IMG/VR virus record: IMGVR_UViG_3300042887_005053
Coordinates: 1 to 64,000 of that record
Source: a virus
DNA length: 64,000 nt
Direction: 5' to 3' (one strand)
The translations under genes were made by a program, and so were the position numbers. Below, piece by piece: positions 26,692 through 35,165 of the stretch. Position 1 is the first letter of the stretch, and the number at the start of each line of letters is the position of its first letter. Below the pieces are notes generated by a model that was not told where the DNA came from, searched no databases, and saw nothing but the letters and a program-made list of their open reading frames with translations.

Positions 26692-27159
26692 ATGAATGTC
26701 GCAAACTCACCTGAGATGAATAAATTGTTGAATCTAATTAGATTCAACTGTAACTTCTCTGATTACTGTGATAATAAGTTGATAGATCAGTCACCAGATT
26801 ACTTGATTGAAAAGTATAGTCATTGGATTTCATTTGATCCTGTTACAAGGTTTCCTTATTATACTCCTGATTCTTGTAGTAACTTCATAACGAAATATTA
26901 CAAAAGATGGGGATCTGAAAGAAGTGAGTTAGTCAGAAGAGAGTTACTTTATTTAGAGCAGTCTAAACATCTTAATTTATTAACAATGGTTAGATTATTT
27001 GAAACTTATTTTGGTCCAATTCATAAGATTAGTCCTAATCCTAAGAAAGGTTTACATGTCAACATTGAAAATGAATTTATACCACATGTAATAGAGAAAA
27101 ATAAAAATAATTTGAATGTAATTTTGAGAGACTTACAAATAGAACAACTCATAAAATGA
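26692..27159 (+). CDS. Unknown protein
   Basis: 155 residues from ATG 26692, four bases after a TATCTTTG box (26680-26687). The longer frame from 26665 covers the promoter. Contains PYYTPDSCSNFITKYYKRWG and a basic helical C-terminus. No domain recognised. Overlaps the next gene by 4 bases. Confidence 0.6.
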   Translation: MNVANSPEMNKLLNLIRFNCNFSDYCDNKLIDQSPDYLIEKYSHWISFDPVTRFPYYTPDSCSNFITKYYKRWGSERSELVRRELLYLEQSKHLNLLTMVRLFETYFGPIHKISPNPKKGLHVNIENEFIPHVIEKNKNNLNVILRDLQIEQLIK

Positions 27160-27542
27160 ATAAAGATAGTAAAATAATAGTCTCTGACGAATTTGTAAAA
27201 GCTTATAAGCTTTTTAATGTAATTAAACTTGATTTATCTAATCTATCAAGACAAGAACTACTCTTACTTTTAGTAGTAGCGGTAGATGTTTTCAGTGAAG
27301 AAAACTCAGTAGTAATCGACAATTTTAGACCATTTCAATCTGAAATTAATATTATCTTAGATTTATTATCAGATAAAGACATTGATGATCCAGATTTACT
27401 TAATCTTGCTAATTTAACTAATGAGAAGTATATAGATACCTCTAAAATAGAAGATAGCTTAGGAAACGATCTACCAAAGCCACTGACTAATAATGAAGCT
27501 ATTGAAATGAGGAGAACTATTGGAATTGACAAATTAATTTGA
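27156..27542 (+). CDS. Unknown protein
   Basis: 128 residues, acidic, helical, Leu-rich (SNLSRQELLLLLVVAVDVFSEE). No domain recognised. Second gene of a two-gene unit (4-base overlap). Confidence 0.55.
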   Translation: MNKDSKIIVSDEFVKAYKLFNVIKLDLSNLSRQELLLLLVVAVDVFSEENSVVIDNFRPFQSEINIILDLLSDKDIDDPDLLNLANLTNEKYIDTSKIEDSLGNDLPKPLTNNEAIEMRRTIGIDKLI

Positions 27543-27570
27543 TTAATTTTTTATTATTAATTTTTTTACT

Positions 27571-27578
27571 TATATTTG
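27571..27578 (+). promoter_or_regulatory. Bacteroidota-type -7 box, leaderless spacing
   Basis: TATATTTG four bases before the ATG at 27583; a TTTT run lies about 19 bases upstream in place of TTTG. Confidence 0.6.
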
Positions 27579-27582
27579 TATT

Positions 27583-28764
27583 ATGAAAGAAGAAAGCACT
27601 CAACCAGTAATTGGTGAATTCAAAACAAAAGAAAAATTCGTCGAGTTTATTGGTGTTAAAGGTAATATTAACTTTATATCTAATGAAGCAACAATAGATG
27701 GTAAATACTTGTCTGGTTTAGAACTTGATGGTATAATTTTCAAATTGACTATTTGTGATGAAAACACTGTTAACTTTGAGGAAGTAAACACCTCTAAGAC
27801 AACGGTTGAACAAAGACAAAGGTTACTTGATATAATTTCAGAAAAAACAATATCTCCTATTCGTAAAAGAATGGTTGTATCTGAATTGCCATTTATATCA
27901 GTTCAGAAAATCAAAGATAAAAATATAGATCTTTATCTATCAGTAGACTATCAAAGACCAATTGACAAATTAGCCAGTATTTTCTTTGATGATGAAGATA
28001 CCTCACAAGATAACTTACAAAACATGAATATTAATAAAGAACAAGTCTCTAAAATTGATACATTATTTTCTCTATTTGAAGATGATGATACAACTACTGA
28101 TGTAGAAGTAGAAAAAATTGAAGAAGTTGAAGTTGTAGCAACTGAGCCTATTTACGATTACAATAGACAAATTCAAGAGTCTTTTGCTAAAGTAAAGCAA
28201 GAAAAGATTGATGAACTAGAGTCAAGACTTTCAAACAAAAACAAAGAACTTAAAAGATTCACTCAAGACTTAAATCTATCTACGAAGAAAGTAGAAGAAT
28301 GTAAAGATGAAATCGAACTTTTACAAGACAGATTAGATGATCTAAAACCACAAGCCGATTTTAATGGATATTACTTCAATGTATCTGAAATGCTCAACGA
28401 AAAAGTAATTTTAGAGCCAGAAGTCGAAGAGATCATCAAATCCAAGGTTTCAAAAATCAAAAGTATAAATCTAGAAGCATTTATGAAGTTATTCGAACAA
28501 GGCGAATACAAAATCAAACTAGGTGTATCTCAAGAAGATAATATTGTTGAAGTTGAAGACTATAATAAACTACCAGAGTCCATACTTAAATCACTTTCTG
28601 AAATTAATCTACAATTGGTTGATAATGAACTATCTTTTGTAGGTGAACTAACTTGGGGTGAAATTGTAAATAAAATGGTCAAGCTAGGGTTTGGACAAGA
28701 CTCTAATTTTGATAAAAACTGTGGTTCAAATTCTTATAAAACAAATAATAACGAAATTATATAA
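27583..28764 (+). CDS. Coiled-coil protein of unknown function
   Basis: 393 residues. A beta-rich N-terminal part (to about residue 130), an acidic linker, a coiled coil (about residues 205-265, KVKQEKIDELESRLSNKNKEL and following heptads), and a C-terminal globular part. The shape suggests a structural or scaffold role. No family recognised. Confidence 0.65.
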   Translation: MKEESTQPVIGEFKTKEKFVEFIGVKGNINFISNEATIDGKYLSGLELDGIIFKLTICDENTVNFEEVNTSKTTVEQRQRLLDIISEKTISPIRKRMVVSELPFISVQKIKDKNIDLYLSVDYQRPIDKLASIFFDDEDTSQDNLQNMNINKEQVSKIDTLFSLFEDDDTTTDVEVEKIEEVEVVATEPIYDYNRQIQESFAKVKQEKIDELESRLSNKNKELKRFTQDLNLSTKKVEECKDEIELLQDRLDDLKPQADFNGYYFNVSEMLNEKVILEPEVEEIIKSKVSKIKSINLEAFMKLFEQGEYKIKLGVSQEDNIVEVEDYNKLPESILKSLSEINLQLVDNELSFVGELTWGEIVNKMVKLGFGQDSNFDKNCGSNSYKTNNNEII

Positions 28765-28771
28765 TTAATCT

Positions 28772-29401
28772 ATGGCAAAACTAATACTCACAACAGTAAT
28801 TTTCATCTTCAGTATTATTCTATCAGGGTTAGCAATTTTAATTGATTTGCATCAAATGACTGGTATATCTTTTTCACTTTGGCTAATAATTTTCGGAGTT
28901 TTAGGGTATTCTTATTACAAGTATAAATTCAAGAAAATTAGTTTTTTCAGAATGTTTATCTTTAGAGAGTATTTGAAAGTCAATAATTTCTTTCAAAAGA
29001 TTGATAAATCTGTTACCTATGAAAATAAGGATCAAAAAGTCAACCCAATCGAAGAAAAAGCCATCAAACTCTGGAAGATTTATCTTAAAGACAAAGACAG
29101 TTATCTTTCTTGTTCTATCTCAAAGGGAACTCGTCAAATAGAAAAAGATAATCTTTTGTTATTACTTAGTCCACAAGAATACGATGATTATTTAATGACG
29201 ATCATTGAAGCTGAATATGATAAAAGTCATTTATACGAAGTAGTTATTTCAAGAAGAAATACTAGTGTGGTGATGAGTTCATTTGACAATGAGAATGAGA
29301 AAAGAATGAAAGGTTCTGAAGATGATAAAAGAAATTCAATTCATACTGAACTTGATAGTCTGCTTGAAATAGCGATGAACAAAAAACCTCAGAAAGTCTG
29401 A
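28772..29401 (+). CDS. Membrane-anchored protein, two N-terminal TM helices
   Basis: 209 residues: two TM helices (about residues 4-24 and 32-50) in a hairpin, then a 155-residue cytoplasmic helical and charged part (KAIKLWKIYLKDKDSYLSCSI). Starts 7 bases after the coiled-coil gene and ends in an intrinsic terminator. Function unknown. Confidence 0.6.
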   Translation: MAKLILTTVIFIFSIILSGLAILIDLHQMTGISFSLWLIIFGVLGYSYYKYKFKKISFFRMFIFREYLKVNNFFQKIDKSVTYENKDQKVNPIEEKAIKLWKIYLKDKDSYLSCSISKGTRQIEKDNLLLLLSPQEYDDYLMTIIEAEYDKSHLYEVVISRRNTSVVMSSFDNENEKRMKGSEDDKRNSIHTELDSLLEIAMNKKPQKV

Positions 29402-29409
29402 GGTTTTTT
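29381..29409 (+). terminator. Intrinsic terminator
   Basis: AACCTCAGA / TCTGAGGTT with a 3-base loop followed by T's; overlaps the end of the membrane-protein gene. Confidence 0.88.
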
Positions 29410-29442
29410 TATTTATGAGAATATTTTTTTAATATATATTTT

Positions 29443-29688
29443 ATGAACATTAAAAAATTTAATCAATTCTCATTAGTTATGGAATCTGAAACTATTAGTT
29501 TTCTCAAAGGCTTAAAAAAGCCCGAGATAAACAGTGATTTGAATGATCTTTTTAGAAGTAATGACTTCTTGGAAAGAAAAGAGTTAATTGAAGACATCCT
29601 ATTAGAAATAGGTGATATAGTAGATGATGAACAATATCACAAAATTGAAGATGAATTAAATTCAGAATTTTTACAAAAAAATAACTAA
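29443..29688 (+). CDS. Small protein with capsid-targeting-like N-terminus
   Basis: 81 residues. N-terminus MNIKKFNQFSLVMES fits the recurrent peptide (I-K-K-F-x-x-F ... V-M-E then Ser), with a possible prohead-protease site after Glu14. The rest is acidic and helical. TATATA lies four bases before the ATG. Function unknown; packaging is inferred. Confidence 0.65.
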   Translation: MNIKKFNQFSLVMESETISFLKGLKKPEINSDLNDLFRSNDFLERKELIEDILLEIGDIVDDEQYHKIEDELNSEFLQKNN

Positions 29689-29692
29689 ATAT

Positions 29693-30313
29693 ATGATTAC
29701 GCAAGATATTAGAACTAATATTAACAAAATCGATTTCGATTTGAAAAACTTATTTGAAAGTGTTAAGATCGAAGAAAAAACATCTGGTAATCAGTTTTAT
29801 TTTGAAATAATAGCAAATTCAACATTTGTAAATGAATCAAATGAGTGTAAAAGAGCTCAAGTAATCGTGAATATCGACAAAAGAGATTTGTCAAGTAATT
29901 TTATTACTTGGTCTTACAAGTCTAATCCATTGCTTGAATCGTCATATATTGTGGAGAGAGTTTCTAAAATTGATACTATTGCTAATGATATACATAATGT
30001 CATTGTTGAAAAAAGAATGGATAAAGACTATCTAAATTCATTAGAAGTCATACAAGAGACTATAAATGAGTCAACAGTCGAAGTAAAAGAAGAAACATTA
30101 GTAGAAAAACTTCAGAGTGTTCTAAATCAATTTGGAATAGAAACTACTAAAGTTGAAAATGAAATAACTGAAAACTCAAAAACTGTTAGGTTATTTTTAG
30201 AGAAAAGCTTAAAGTTCTCAGAAATGTTTCAAATTGAGAGTTCTTTCAATAGTAAACCAGGAGTTGACTGGACAGTTTTCAAAGAAGGTTTTATTGAGGT
30301 AAAATATCAATAA
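29693..30313 (+). CDS. Unknown protein
   Basis: 206 residues. Beta-rich N-terminal half and a Glu/Val-rich linker (about residues 125-140), then a helical C-terminal part ending in WTVFKEGFIEVKYQ. No domain recognised. Begins 4 bases after the preceding gene. Confidence 0.6.
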   Translation: MITQDIRTNINKIDFDLKNLFESVKIEEKTSGNQFYFEIIANSTFVNESNECKRAQVIVNIDKRDLSSNFITWSYKSNPLLESSYIVERVSKIDTIANDIHNVIVEKRMDKDYLNSLEVIQETINESTVEVKEETLVEKLQSVLNQFGIETTKVENEITENSKTVRLFLEKSLKFSEMFQIESSFNSKPGVDWTVFKEGFIEVKYQ

Positions 30314-30317
30314 AAAA

Positions 30318-30349
30318 TTTGTTTTTTCGGAATTATTAACTTATATTTG
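30318..30349 (+). promoter_or_regulatory. Bacteroidota-type promoter
   Basis: TTTG (30318-30321), 20 bases, TATATTTG (30342-30349). Leader of about 20 A/T-rich bases before the VWA gene. Confidence 0.75.
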
Positions 30350-30372
30350 TATCTAATAATAAAAATTATTCT

Positions 30373-31848
30373 ATGATACTAAAGAAAGGCATTCACGAAA
30401 AACTAATGGAATCAATTCAACAAATGTTGATTGACACGAAGGTTAATTTACCGTATTACGGAAATTTCAATCTTTTCATAAACTTCCACGAAAGAAAAGA
30501 CATCGGTACTTGTGCAGTAAACATGACTAGCAAAGGAATGCAGTTCTATTACTCACCAGAATTCTTAAATCGAATTTCACAAAAAGAAGTTAATTTCATA
30601 ACTCTTCACGAAGATTTTCACTTACTTTGGAATCACCCTAAAAGAACTATTACTGGTCAGTACGATCATAAATTGTCTAATATCGCTCAAGACATGATTA
30701 TCAATCACGTCATTTGGGAAGATATTCCTTCCAACTATGTTGAGATTCCTAAAGACGAAAAAGGTCGTAACATGGCGTTATTCGTACCGAAAGAATATAC
30801 TGGTAAACTTATCTTTGAAGAACTTTACGAATGGTTGAGAGACGAAAAAGAAAAGCGTGACAGTCAGAAGAAAGAGTGTCAAAGTTGTAAAGGTACCGGT
30901 AAGAAACAAGATCAAAACGGTCAAGAACAAGATGATAAACAAGACCAAAATGGTCAAGGTCAAGACAAACAGGATCAGAACGGTCAAGGTCAAGATAAAC
31001 AAGATCAGAATGGTCACAATCACGGCGATTCAAATGAGTCTTGTCCAGATTGTCAAGGTTCTGGTAAAGAAAAAGGTCAAGGTGGTTCTGAATACGGACC
31101 TTTCGGTAAAGATCCTAAAAATGGTAAAGGCGAAATCGATACCTATTCTTTAGATCACATTTTAGATAATCTTGACACAAATCAAGGTGAATACTTAGAT
31201 GCTCACTTAGGTGACGAAGTACCAGAAGAAATGAGAGAGTCAATGGTGAAAGATGCTATGGATAGACTACAAGCTCGTGGTTTACAAGCTGGTAACATTG
31301 AACAAACTTTGAACAAACTTCGTAAACAAAGAAAAGATTACCTTCGTGAAATTAAACGTAGTGTTTCAAATATGATTTTTGGTACTGTTAAGCAAAAAAC
31401 TATTACTAAACCTAATCGTCGACAACTTAGTGGACTTAAAGGTAATCGTAAAATTAAGACCGCAATTAATGTGATTTTAGACACCTCTGGTTCAATGGGA
31501 AATACTTTTGAAAAAGTACTATCATATATTTATAGAAGTGATATTGAAGTAAACATGATTCAAGCTGACACACAAGTAAATTGGGTAGAAAAATTTATGA
31601 ATAAGAAAAAGATTGAAAGGATGAAAATTTCTGGTCTTGGTGGTACAGTTTTGAGTCCAGCAGTCGATTTTGTAGCTGATAACTTCAACCAATACAACAC
31701 TTGTATTTTGACTGATGGATATTGTGATAGTCTAGACCTCTCCAAGTTAAAGGGAAAAGTTTTGATTATATCAATTGGAGTCTCAGTACCGATCTCAAAA
31801 TCAAATGGTAAACTCAAACAAATTTGTGTTGATATAAATGATAAATAA
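30373..31848 (+). CDS. VWA-domain/metallopeptidase-like protein (DUF2201 type) with zinc knuckles
   Basis: 491 residues. N-terminal metallopeptidase-like domain with H79-E-D-F-H83 (LHEDFHLLWNHP) and IAQDMIINHVIW. In the middle, two DnaJ-like C-x-x-C-x-G-x-G knuckles (CQSCKGTG and CPDCQGSG) flank four 10-residue Gln/Asp/Asn/Gly repeats. The C-terminal VWA domain has the metal-site motif DTSGSMG and a late LTDGY. Such proteins pair with MoxR-type ATPases; one lies at 39041 behind a near-identical promoter and leader. Likely role: remodelling or assembly of a complex. Codon use is less AT-rich, suggesting high expression. Confidence 0.85.
   Translation: MILKKGIHEKLMESIQQMLIDTKVNLPYYGNFNLFINFHERKDIGTCAVNMTSKGMQFYYSPEFLNRISQKEVNFITLHEDFHLLWNHPKRTITGQYDHKLSNIAQDMIINHVIWEDIPSNYVEIPKDEKGRNMALFVPKEYTGKLIFEELYEWLRDEKEKRDSQKKECQSCKGTGKKQDQNGQEQDDKQDQNGQGQDKQDQNGQGQDKQDQNGHNHGDSNESCPDCQGSGKEKGQGGSEYGPFGKDPKNGKGEIDTYSLDHILDNLDTNQGEYLDAHLGDEVPEEMRESMVKDAMDRLQARGLQAGNIEQTLNKLRKQRKDYLREIKRSVSNMIFGTVKQKTITKPNRRQLSGLKGNRKIKTAINVILDTSGSMGNTFEKVLSYIYRSDIEVNMIQADTQVNWVEKFMNKKKIERMKISGLGGTVLSPAVDFVADNFNQYNTCILTDGYCDSLDLSKLKGKVLIISIGVSVPISKSNGKLKQICVDINDK
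30901..31020 (+). repeat. Four 30-bp tandem repeats inside the VWA gene
   Basis: Four in-frame units of 30 bases (30901, 30931, 30961, 30991) related to CAAGAYAAACARGATCARAA then YGGTCARGGT. Each encodes about Q-D-K-Q-D-Q-N-G-Q-G. Copy number could vary without breaking the frame. They form a flexible spacer between two zinc knuckles. Confidence 0.85.
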
Positions 31849-31874
31849 AAAAGTCCAGTTTAACTGGACTTTTC
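31849..31874. terminator. Bidirectional intrinsic terminator
   Basis: AAAAGTCCAGT / ACTGGACTTTT with a 3-base loop between convergent genes; the minus-strand gene's stop is within it. Confidence 0.9.
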
Positions 31875-32846
31875 CAACATTTTTAGAAATTCATCATAAT
31901 TTTTATTAATTATGAAAATAAAATTATATCCCTGATGTAAACATGATTGCTGTTTACATAGATTTTTCTCCAAGTATAAATTATAATAATATTCAGATTT
32001 AACTTCAACTATCAAATTTAAATCTTCAATATAGAAATCTGGGTGGTATGTCTTATATGAATCACCTAAGAGATACTTAATAGATGATGGTTTGGATACT
32101 TTATTTAATAATTTATTGATTTCACAAAAAACAAGAAAGTCTAATTCATAAGTTCCTTGGTAGCTTAAATTCTTGTATATTTTTGATTTGAGTTGAGACT
32201 TCTGTATTTTATTAAATATTTCTGAGTTTTGAGCAGGAAACTCATGTCCATATTTCAATAAATTAGTTTGTTTAAATTTATCATATATTTCTTTTGACTT
32301 CATACAATTATCCACACCAAATCTATCAATTAGAGTATTCATTCTTTTCGTCTTAGATTCTAATTTAGTTGATGATTTAATTGCCTTATTATGTGTTTCT
32401 GGTAGTATTATGTTGGTTTTAACACCAAACCTCTCTAACATTGTAGTTTCTCTACTATCACAAACCTCTTTTACCTTCGATGGGTTGTCGACTCCGAATT
32501 TTTCTAAAAAATATTTCTTCAGTTCAACAACTTTTTCAGTTGATTGTAGAGGGTATTTCGTACCATATTTTTCTAAATTTGTTGATTCGACTTTATCTTT
32601 AGCACAAAAATTACTACAACAATAATATCCACCGTGTGATATATTTTTATTATATTTTTTATACTGAAGTGTTTTTATTCTACCACAAACATCACACTGA
32701 GCTTCAATTCTTAGTGTAGAATTAAGACCAATATCTTTAATATCAATCATTAAATATTCTTTATTCTCTGTTTGATATCCTAACTTTCTATATCTGTGTG
32801 AATTAAATTGATTTATCTTGATCCTCAATTCCTTCGTTATTATCAT
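31860..32846 (-). CDS. Homing-type endonuclease: repeated FGVxN modules plus PD-(D/E)xK domain
   Basis: 328 residues. After an N-terminal part with Cys pairs (CDVCG, CCSNFC), about five short modules repeat a (K/R)(F/Y)G-V-x-N/Y pattern: EKYGTKYPLQ, EKFGVDNPSK, ERFGVKTNI, DRFGVDNCMK, LKYGHEFPAQ. These are DNA-binding repeats typical of free-standing phage endonucleases. The C-terminal HPDFYIEDLNLIVEVKS is a Vsr-like PD-(D/E)xK site. Such genes cut unmarked alleles and spread by repair. It overlaps the RHH gene by 44 bases. Confidence 0.8.
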   Translation of the reverse strand: MIITKELRIKINQFNSHRYRKLGYQTENKEYLMIDIKDIGLNSTLRIEAQCDVCGRIKTLQYKKYNKNISHGGYYCCSNFCAKDKVESTNLEKYGTKYPLQSTEKVVELKKYFLEKFGVDNPSKVKEVCDSRETTMLERFGVKTNIILPETHNKAIKSSTKLESKTKRMNTLIDRFGVDNCMKSKEIYDKFKQTNLLKYGHEFPAQNSEIFNKIQKSQLKSKIYKNLSYQGTYELDFLVFCEINKLLNKVSKPSSIKYLLGDSYKTYHPDFYIEDLNLIVEVKSEYYYNLYLEKNLCKQQSCLHQGYNFIFIINKNYDEFLKMLEKSS

Positions 32847-32964
32847 ATCTTTTTAAAGTTTTTAGTAATTCTTTTTCAACCCAGTCGTTCATTTTGATAC
32901 CGTTTGTCGCACAAAATATTTTTACTTTTTTGTGGAGGTTTTCTGATATTTTAAGTGTTTTCAT
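32803..32964 (-). CDS. Small ribbon-helix-helix DNA-binding protein
   Basis: 53 residues. The sequence MKTLKISENLHKKVKIFCATNG then IKMNDWVEKELLKTLKRY has the strand-helix-helix pattern of RHH regulators (K-x-L-K-I-S-E-x-L-H-x-K, then N-x-W-V-E). TATATATA lies exactly four bases before the ATG, supporting a real gene. It overlaps the endonuclease start by 44 bases and may regulate that gene. Assignment by pattern. Confidence 0.75.
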   Translation of the reverse strand: MKTLKISENLHKKVKIFCATNGIKMNDWVEKELLKTLKRYDNNEGIEDQDKSI

Positions 32965-33060
32965 ACAGTATATATAAAAGTTTCTTTTTCTACTTTTACA
33001 CTTTCAAATAGATTACAGGTATGAGATGACACAACGATGAAGAAAGAATTTTATTTAGTT

Positions 33061-34251
33061 TTATTTGAAATCTTTATATCTAATAACACTTTCGAACTGA
33101 CCACTCAATATTTTTTCTTGTTCATCTTGTCCTTGATGACAAAGACTTACAAAGTTATCTAATATTTTGTGTGAGTTCTCAACATCTTCTGGATGAAATA
33201 AAACGCCATATCTTTCATTCTTATCATCAGCTATAGCAGCAATCATATTATCAAGCTTACCAACTACTTTATATCCTGATGGACAAGATTCTGGATAATC
33301 ATTAAACGAGAAACTTAATTTCATATTTTTAATGTCTAACCCGTTGAATAACTTACAGTTTGAATATTCGGTTAGGGTTTTGTGATCTAAAGTTAATTTG
33401 TCATTTTCTAAAATTCTAACACCTGCATTCTTACACATTGATTGTAGACCAAAACAAATACCTAAAATTGGGTTCTTAGCGACTCTAATAGCTTGTTTAG
33501 ATAGTTTATCATCAAACTGATTAATTCTGTACTCTGAACCAGTCAAAATAGTTCCTACTACTTTTTTTGTTTCGAAAGCTTTGTTTAATTCAGTTATATC
33601 AGAAACAACAAGATGTTCGATTCCTCTGGTTCTACAATATTTCAGTAGATTTTTTAAGAATCGATTTTTTTGAGGTTCAGTGTTATTTACTATTAGTAAA
33701 ACTTGATTTTGGCTCAGTGGTGTTATTTTTGCACTTTCTACGACTTGATATGAATCAGGATACTTATCCATGAAAGTAAAGTCTTTTCTTGATAATTCAA
33801 AATTAGTATTGAAACTACTAAACACCTTAATCATTGCATCTAACGATTCATCTGATAATCCAAAATGTGTATCTTCATCTGATTTAGAACCAATTCCGTC
33901 ATAAAAGTGAACTTTAACGATATTTGGTGCTTCAATTGTGAATTCATAAATAACACGATCACCGTGAGTCATATCAACATTTAATTTAATCTCATTAGTT
34001 CTGGTATCAGTAATTACATGAATATCAAAAGTCATCAAATCTGGATCACCATCAGCTAAAACATCACCACCAGTCTCATCTGGTGTATTAACGAAATAAG
34101 TAACTCTTAAAATACTGTTTTCTCTTGTGATATCAGATAAAACATAGTCATGTGTACCATAACTAGTATATAGTTGTAAATTTTTAGGAAAGTGATCTCT
34201 AATATCATCTTTCATGTAATCTAAGTTTTCGTTAAATCTTTTAATTCTCAT
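33061..34251 (-). CDS. Class I glutamine-amidotransferase-like protein with targeting-like N-terminus
   Basis: 396 residues. ATG at 34251 follows the upstream stop directly (TAATATG); an in-frame ATG 4 codons earlier overlaps that gene. N-terminus MRIKRFNENLDYM fits the recurrent peptide. The first 190 residues are an unknown beta-rich domain; the C-terminal part is a GATase-1 fold: GTILTGSEYRIN, the nucleophile in GICFGLQSM, and HPED. This resembles GMP-synthase or HisH glutaminase domains more than CarA. The acceptor reaction is unknown. It is coupled to a ppGpp-hydrolase-like gene. Confidence 0.75.
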   Translation of the reverse strand: MRIKRFNENLDYMKDDIRDHFPKNLQLYTSYGTHDYVLSDITRENSILRVTYFVNTPDETGGDVLADGDPDLMTFDIHVITDTRTNEIKLNVDMTHGDRVIYEFTIEAPNIVKVHFYDGIGSKSDEDTHFGLSDESLDAMIKVFSSFNTNFELSRKDFTFMDKYPDSYQVVESAKITPLSQNQVLLIVNNTEPQKNRFLKNLLKYCRTRGIEHLVVSDITELNKAFETKKVVGTILTGSEYRINQFDDKLSKQAIRVAKNPILGICFGLQSMCKNAGVRILENDKLTLDHKTLTEYSNCKLFNGLDIKNMKLSFSFNDYPESCPSGYKVVGKLDNMIAAIADDKNERYGVLFHPEDVENSHKILDNFVSLCHQGQDEQEKILSGQFESVIRYKDFK

Positions 34252-34252
34252 A

Positions 34253-35056
34253 TTAATACTCAATTCTTTCTACATTCTTTAGTTTCACATCATAATACTC
34301 ATTATCATATTGAACTGTTATGTTGTCAAATTCGTCAATACTAACTGGTTTTAGTGGTTCTTTTGGATCATTATCTGGTAAATCTTCAACAACTGTTGCA
34401 TAAATAATTCCATTATCATCTATACACTTGATTATATCTTCTTGTGTTATGTTATTCACTTTGAAATCTTCAAATAACATAATATATTTAAGTGATGCTT
34501 TCTCAACGATTTTGTGTCTATTTTTAATATTATCAAGTAAAGACTCGATTTCTCTAACAATTTTATTGTGTGTATTGGTTAGTCTACGATTTGATTTCAA
34601 GTTAGTGATGATGAAATTAGTTTCGATATAATATCTACTTCTAAATCCAGCTGAAGCGGCGTACATATCTGATATATTTTGAAGTCTATCACAAAGTTTA
34701 ATAGTTAAGGCATCATCACTCATATAAGTCATTTTGTTGAGTAAATAATTTGCTTTTCCTTGTTTAGTTATTTCACTTTCATCTGATGTTAGTTCTTGTA
34801 CAAGTTTTGCTACTCTACCACCAAACTTAGATTTTATTAGGTCAAATGTCACAAAGTCAACATCTTCTAAAGTATCGTGAAGAATTGCAGCTGTTCCTAA
34901 GGTTGCTCTAGTATCGAATCTTTTGAGAATACTAAATACCTTAACAACATGACCTTCGAAGTATGTAGTTGATGTGAATCTTCTTCTCATACCTTTGTGA
35001 GCATCTTTTGAGAACTTCCAAGCTTTCTGTTCTAAAGGTGTTAAAGTTATTGGCAT
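34253..35056 (-). CDS. HD-domain ppGpp hydrolase-like protein (MESH1/SpoT type)
   Basis: 267 residues. Metal-binding HD motifs in order: H in FEGHVVKV, AAILHDTLEDV, and KLCDRLQNISD, with KLVQELTSDE between. These match the hydrolase half of RelA/SpoT and small alarmone hydrolases. A C-terminal extension of about 75 residues begins IMLFEDFKVNN. It would remove the 3'-pyrophosphate of (p)ppGpp or related nucleotides. TATATA lies four bases before the ATG. It is translationally coupled to the amidotransferase-like gene. Confidence 0.85.
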   Translation of the reverse strand: MPITLTPLEQKAWKFSKDAHKGMRRRFTSTTYFEGHVVKVFSILKRFDTRATLGTAAILHDTLEDVDFVTFDLIKSKFGGRVAKLVQELTSDESEITKQGKANYLLNKMTYMSDDALTIKLCDRLQNISDMYAASAGFRSRYYIETNFIITNLKSNRRLTNTHNKIVREIESLLDNIKNRHKIVEKASLKYIMLFEDFKVNNITQEDIIKCIDDNGIIYATVVEDLPDNDPKEPLKPVSIDEFDNITVQYDNEYYDVKLKNVERIEY

Positions 35057-35153
35057 AGGTTATATATTAAATTACTTACTAAGAAAGTTAATAATACTGT
35101 ATCGTAATCATTATTTCAGTTTTATATATAGTGTATATATAAAAAATATAGCT

Positions 35154-35161
35154 TATTTTTG
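35154..35161 (+). promoter_or_regulatory. Bacteroidota-type -7 box, leaderless spacing
   Basis: TATTTTTG four bases before the ATG at 35166. The upstream 110 bases also carry TATATATA motifs that could serve the divergent gene. Confidence 0.6.
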
Positions 35162-35165
35162 TAGT

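Noticed and set aside
30778-31033. Long minus-strand frames over the repeat region of the VWA gene
   Set aside because: They mirror the 30-bp repeats of the plus-strand gene, are composed of repetitive Leu/Thr/Val, and have no start motif; the VWA gene explains the DNA.
32965-33060. Coding gene in the 96-base gap
   Set aside because: Only short frames with stops; no start motif. I see nothing further in it.
33061-34251. Calling the amidotransferase-like gene CarA to match CarB
   Set aside because: The motifs GTILTGSE and GICFGLQ fit GMP-synthase/HisH-like glutaminases; no CarA N-terminal domain is present.
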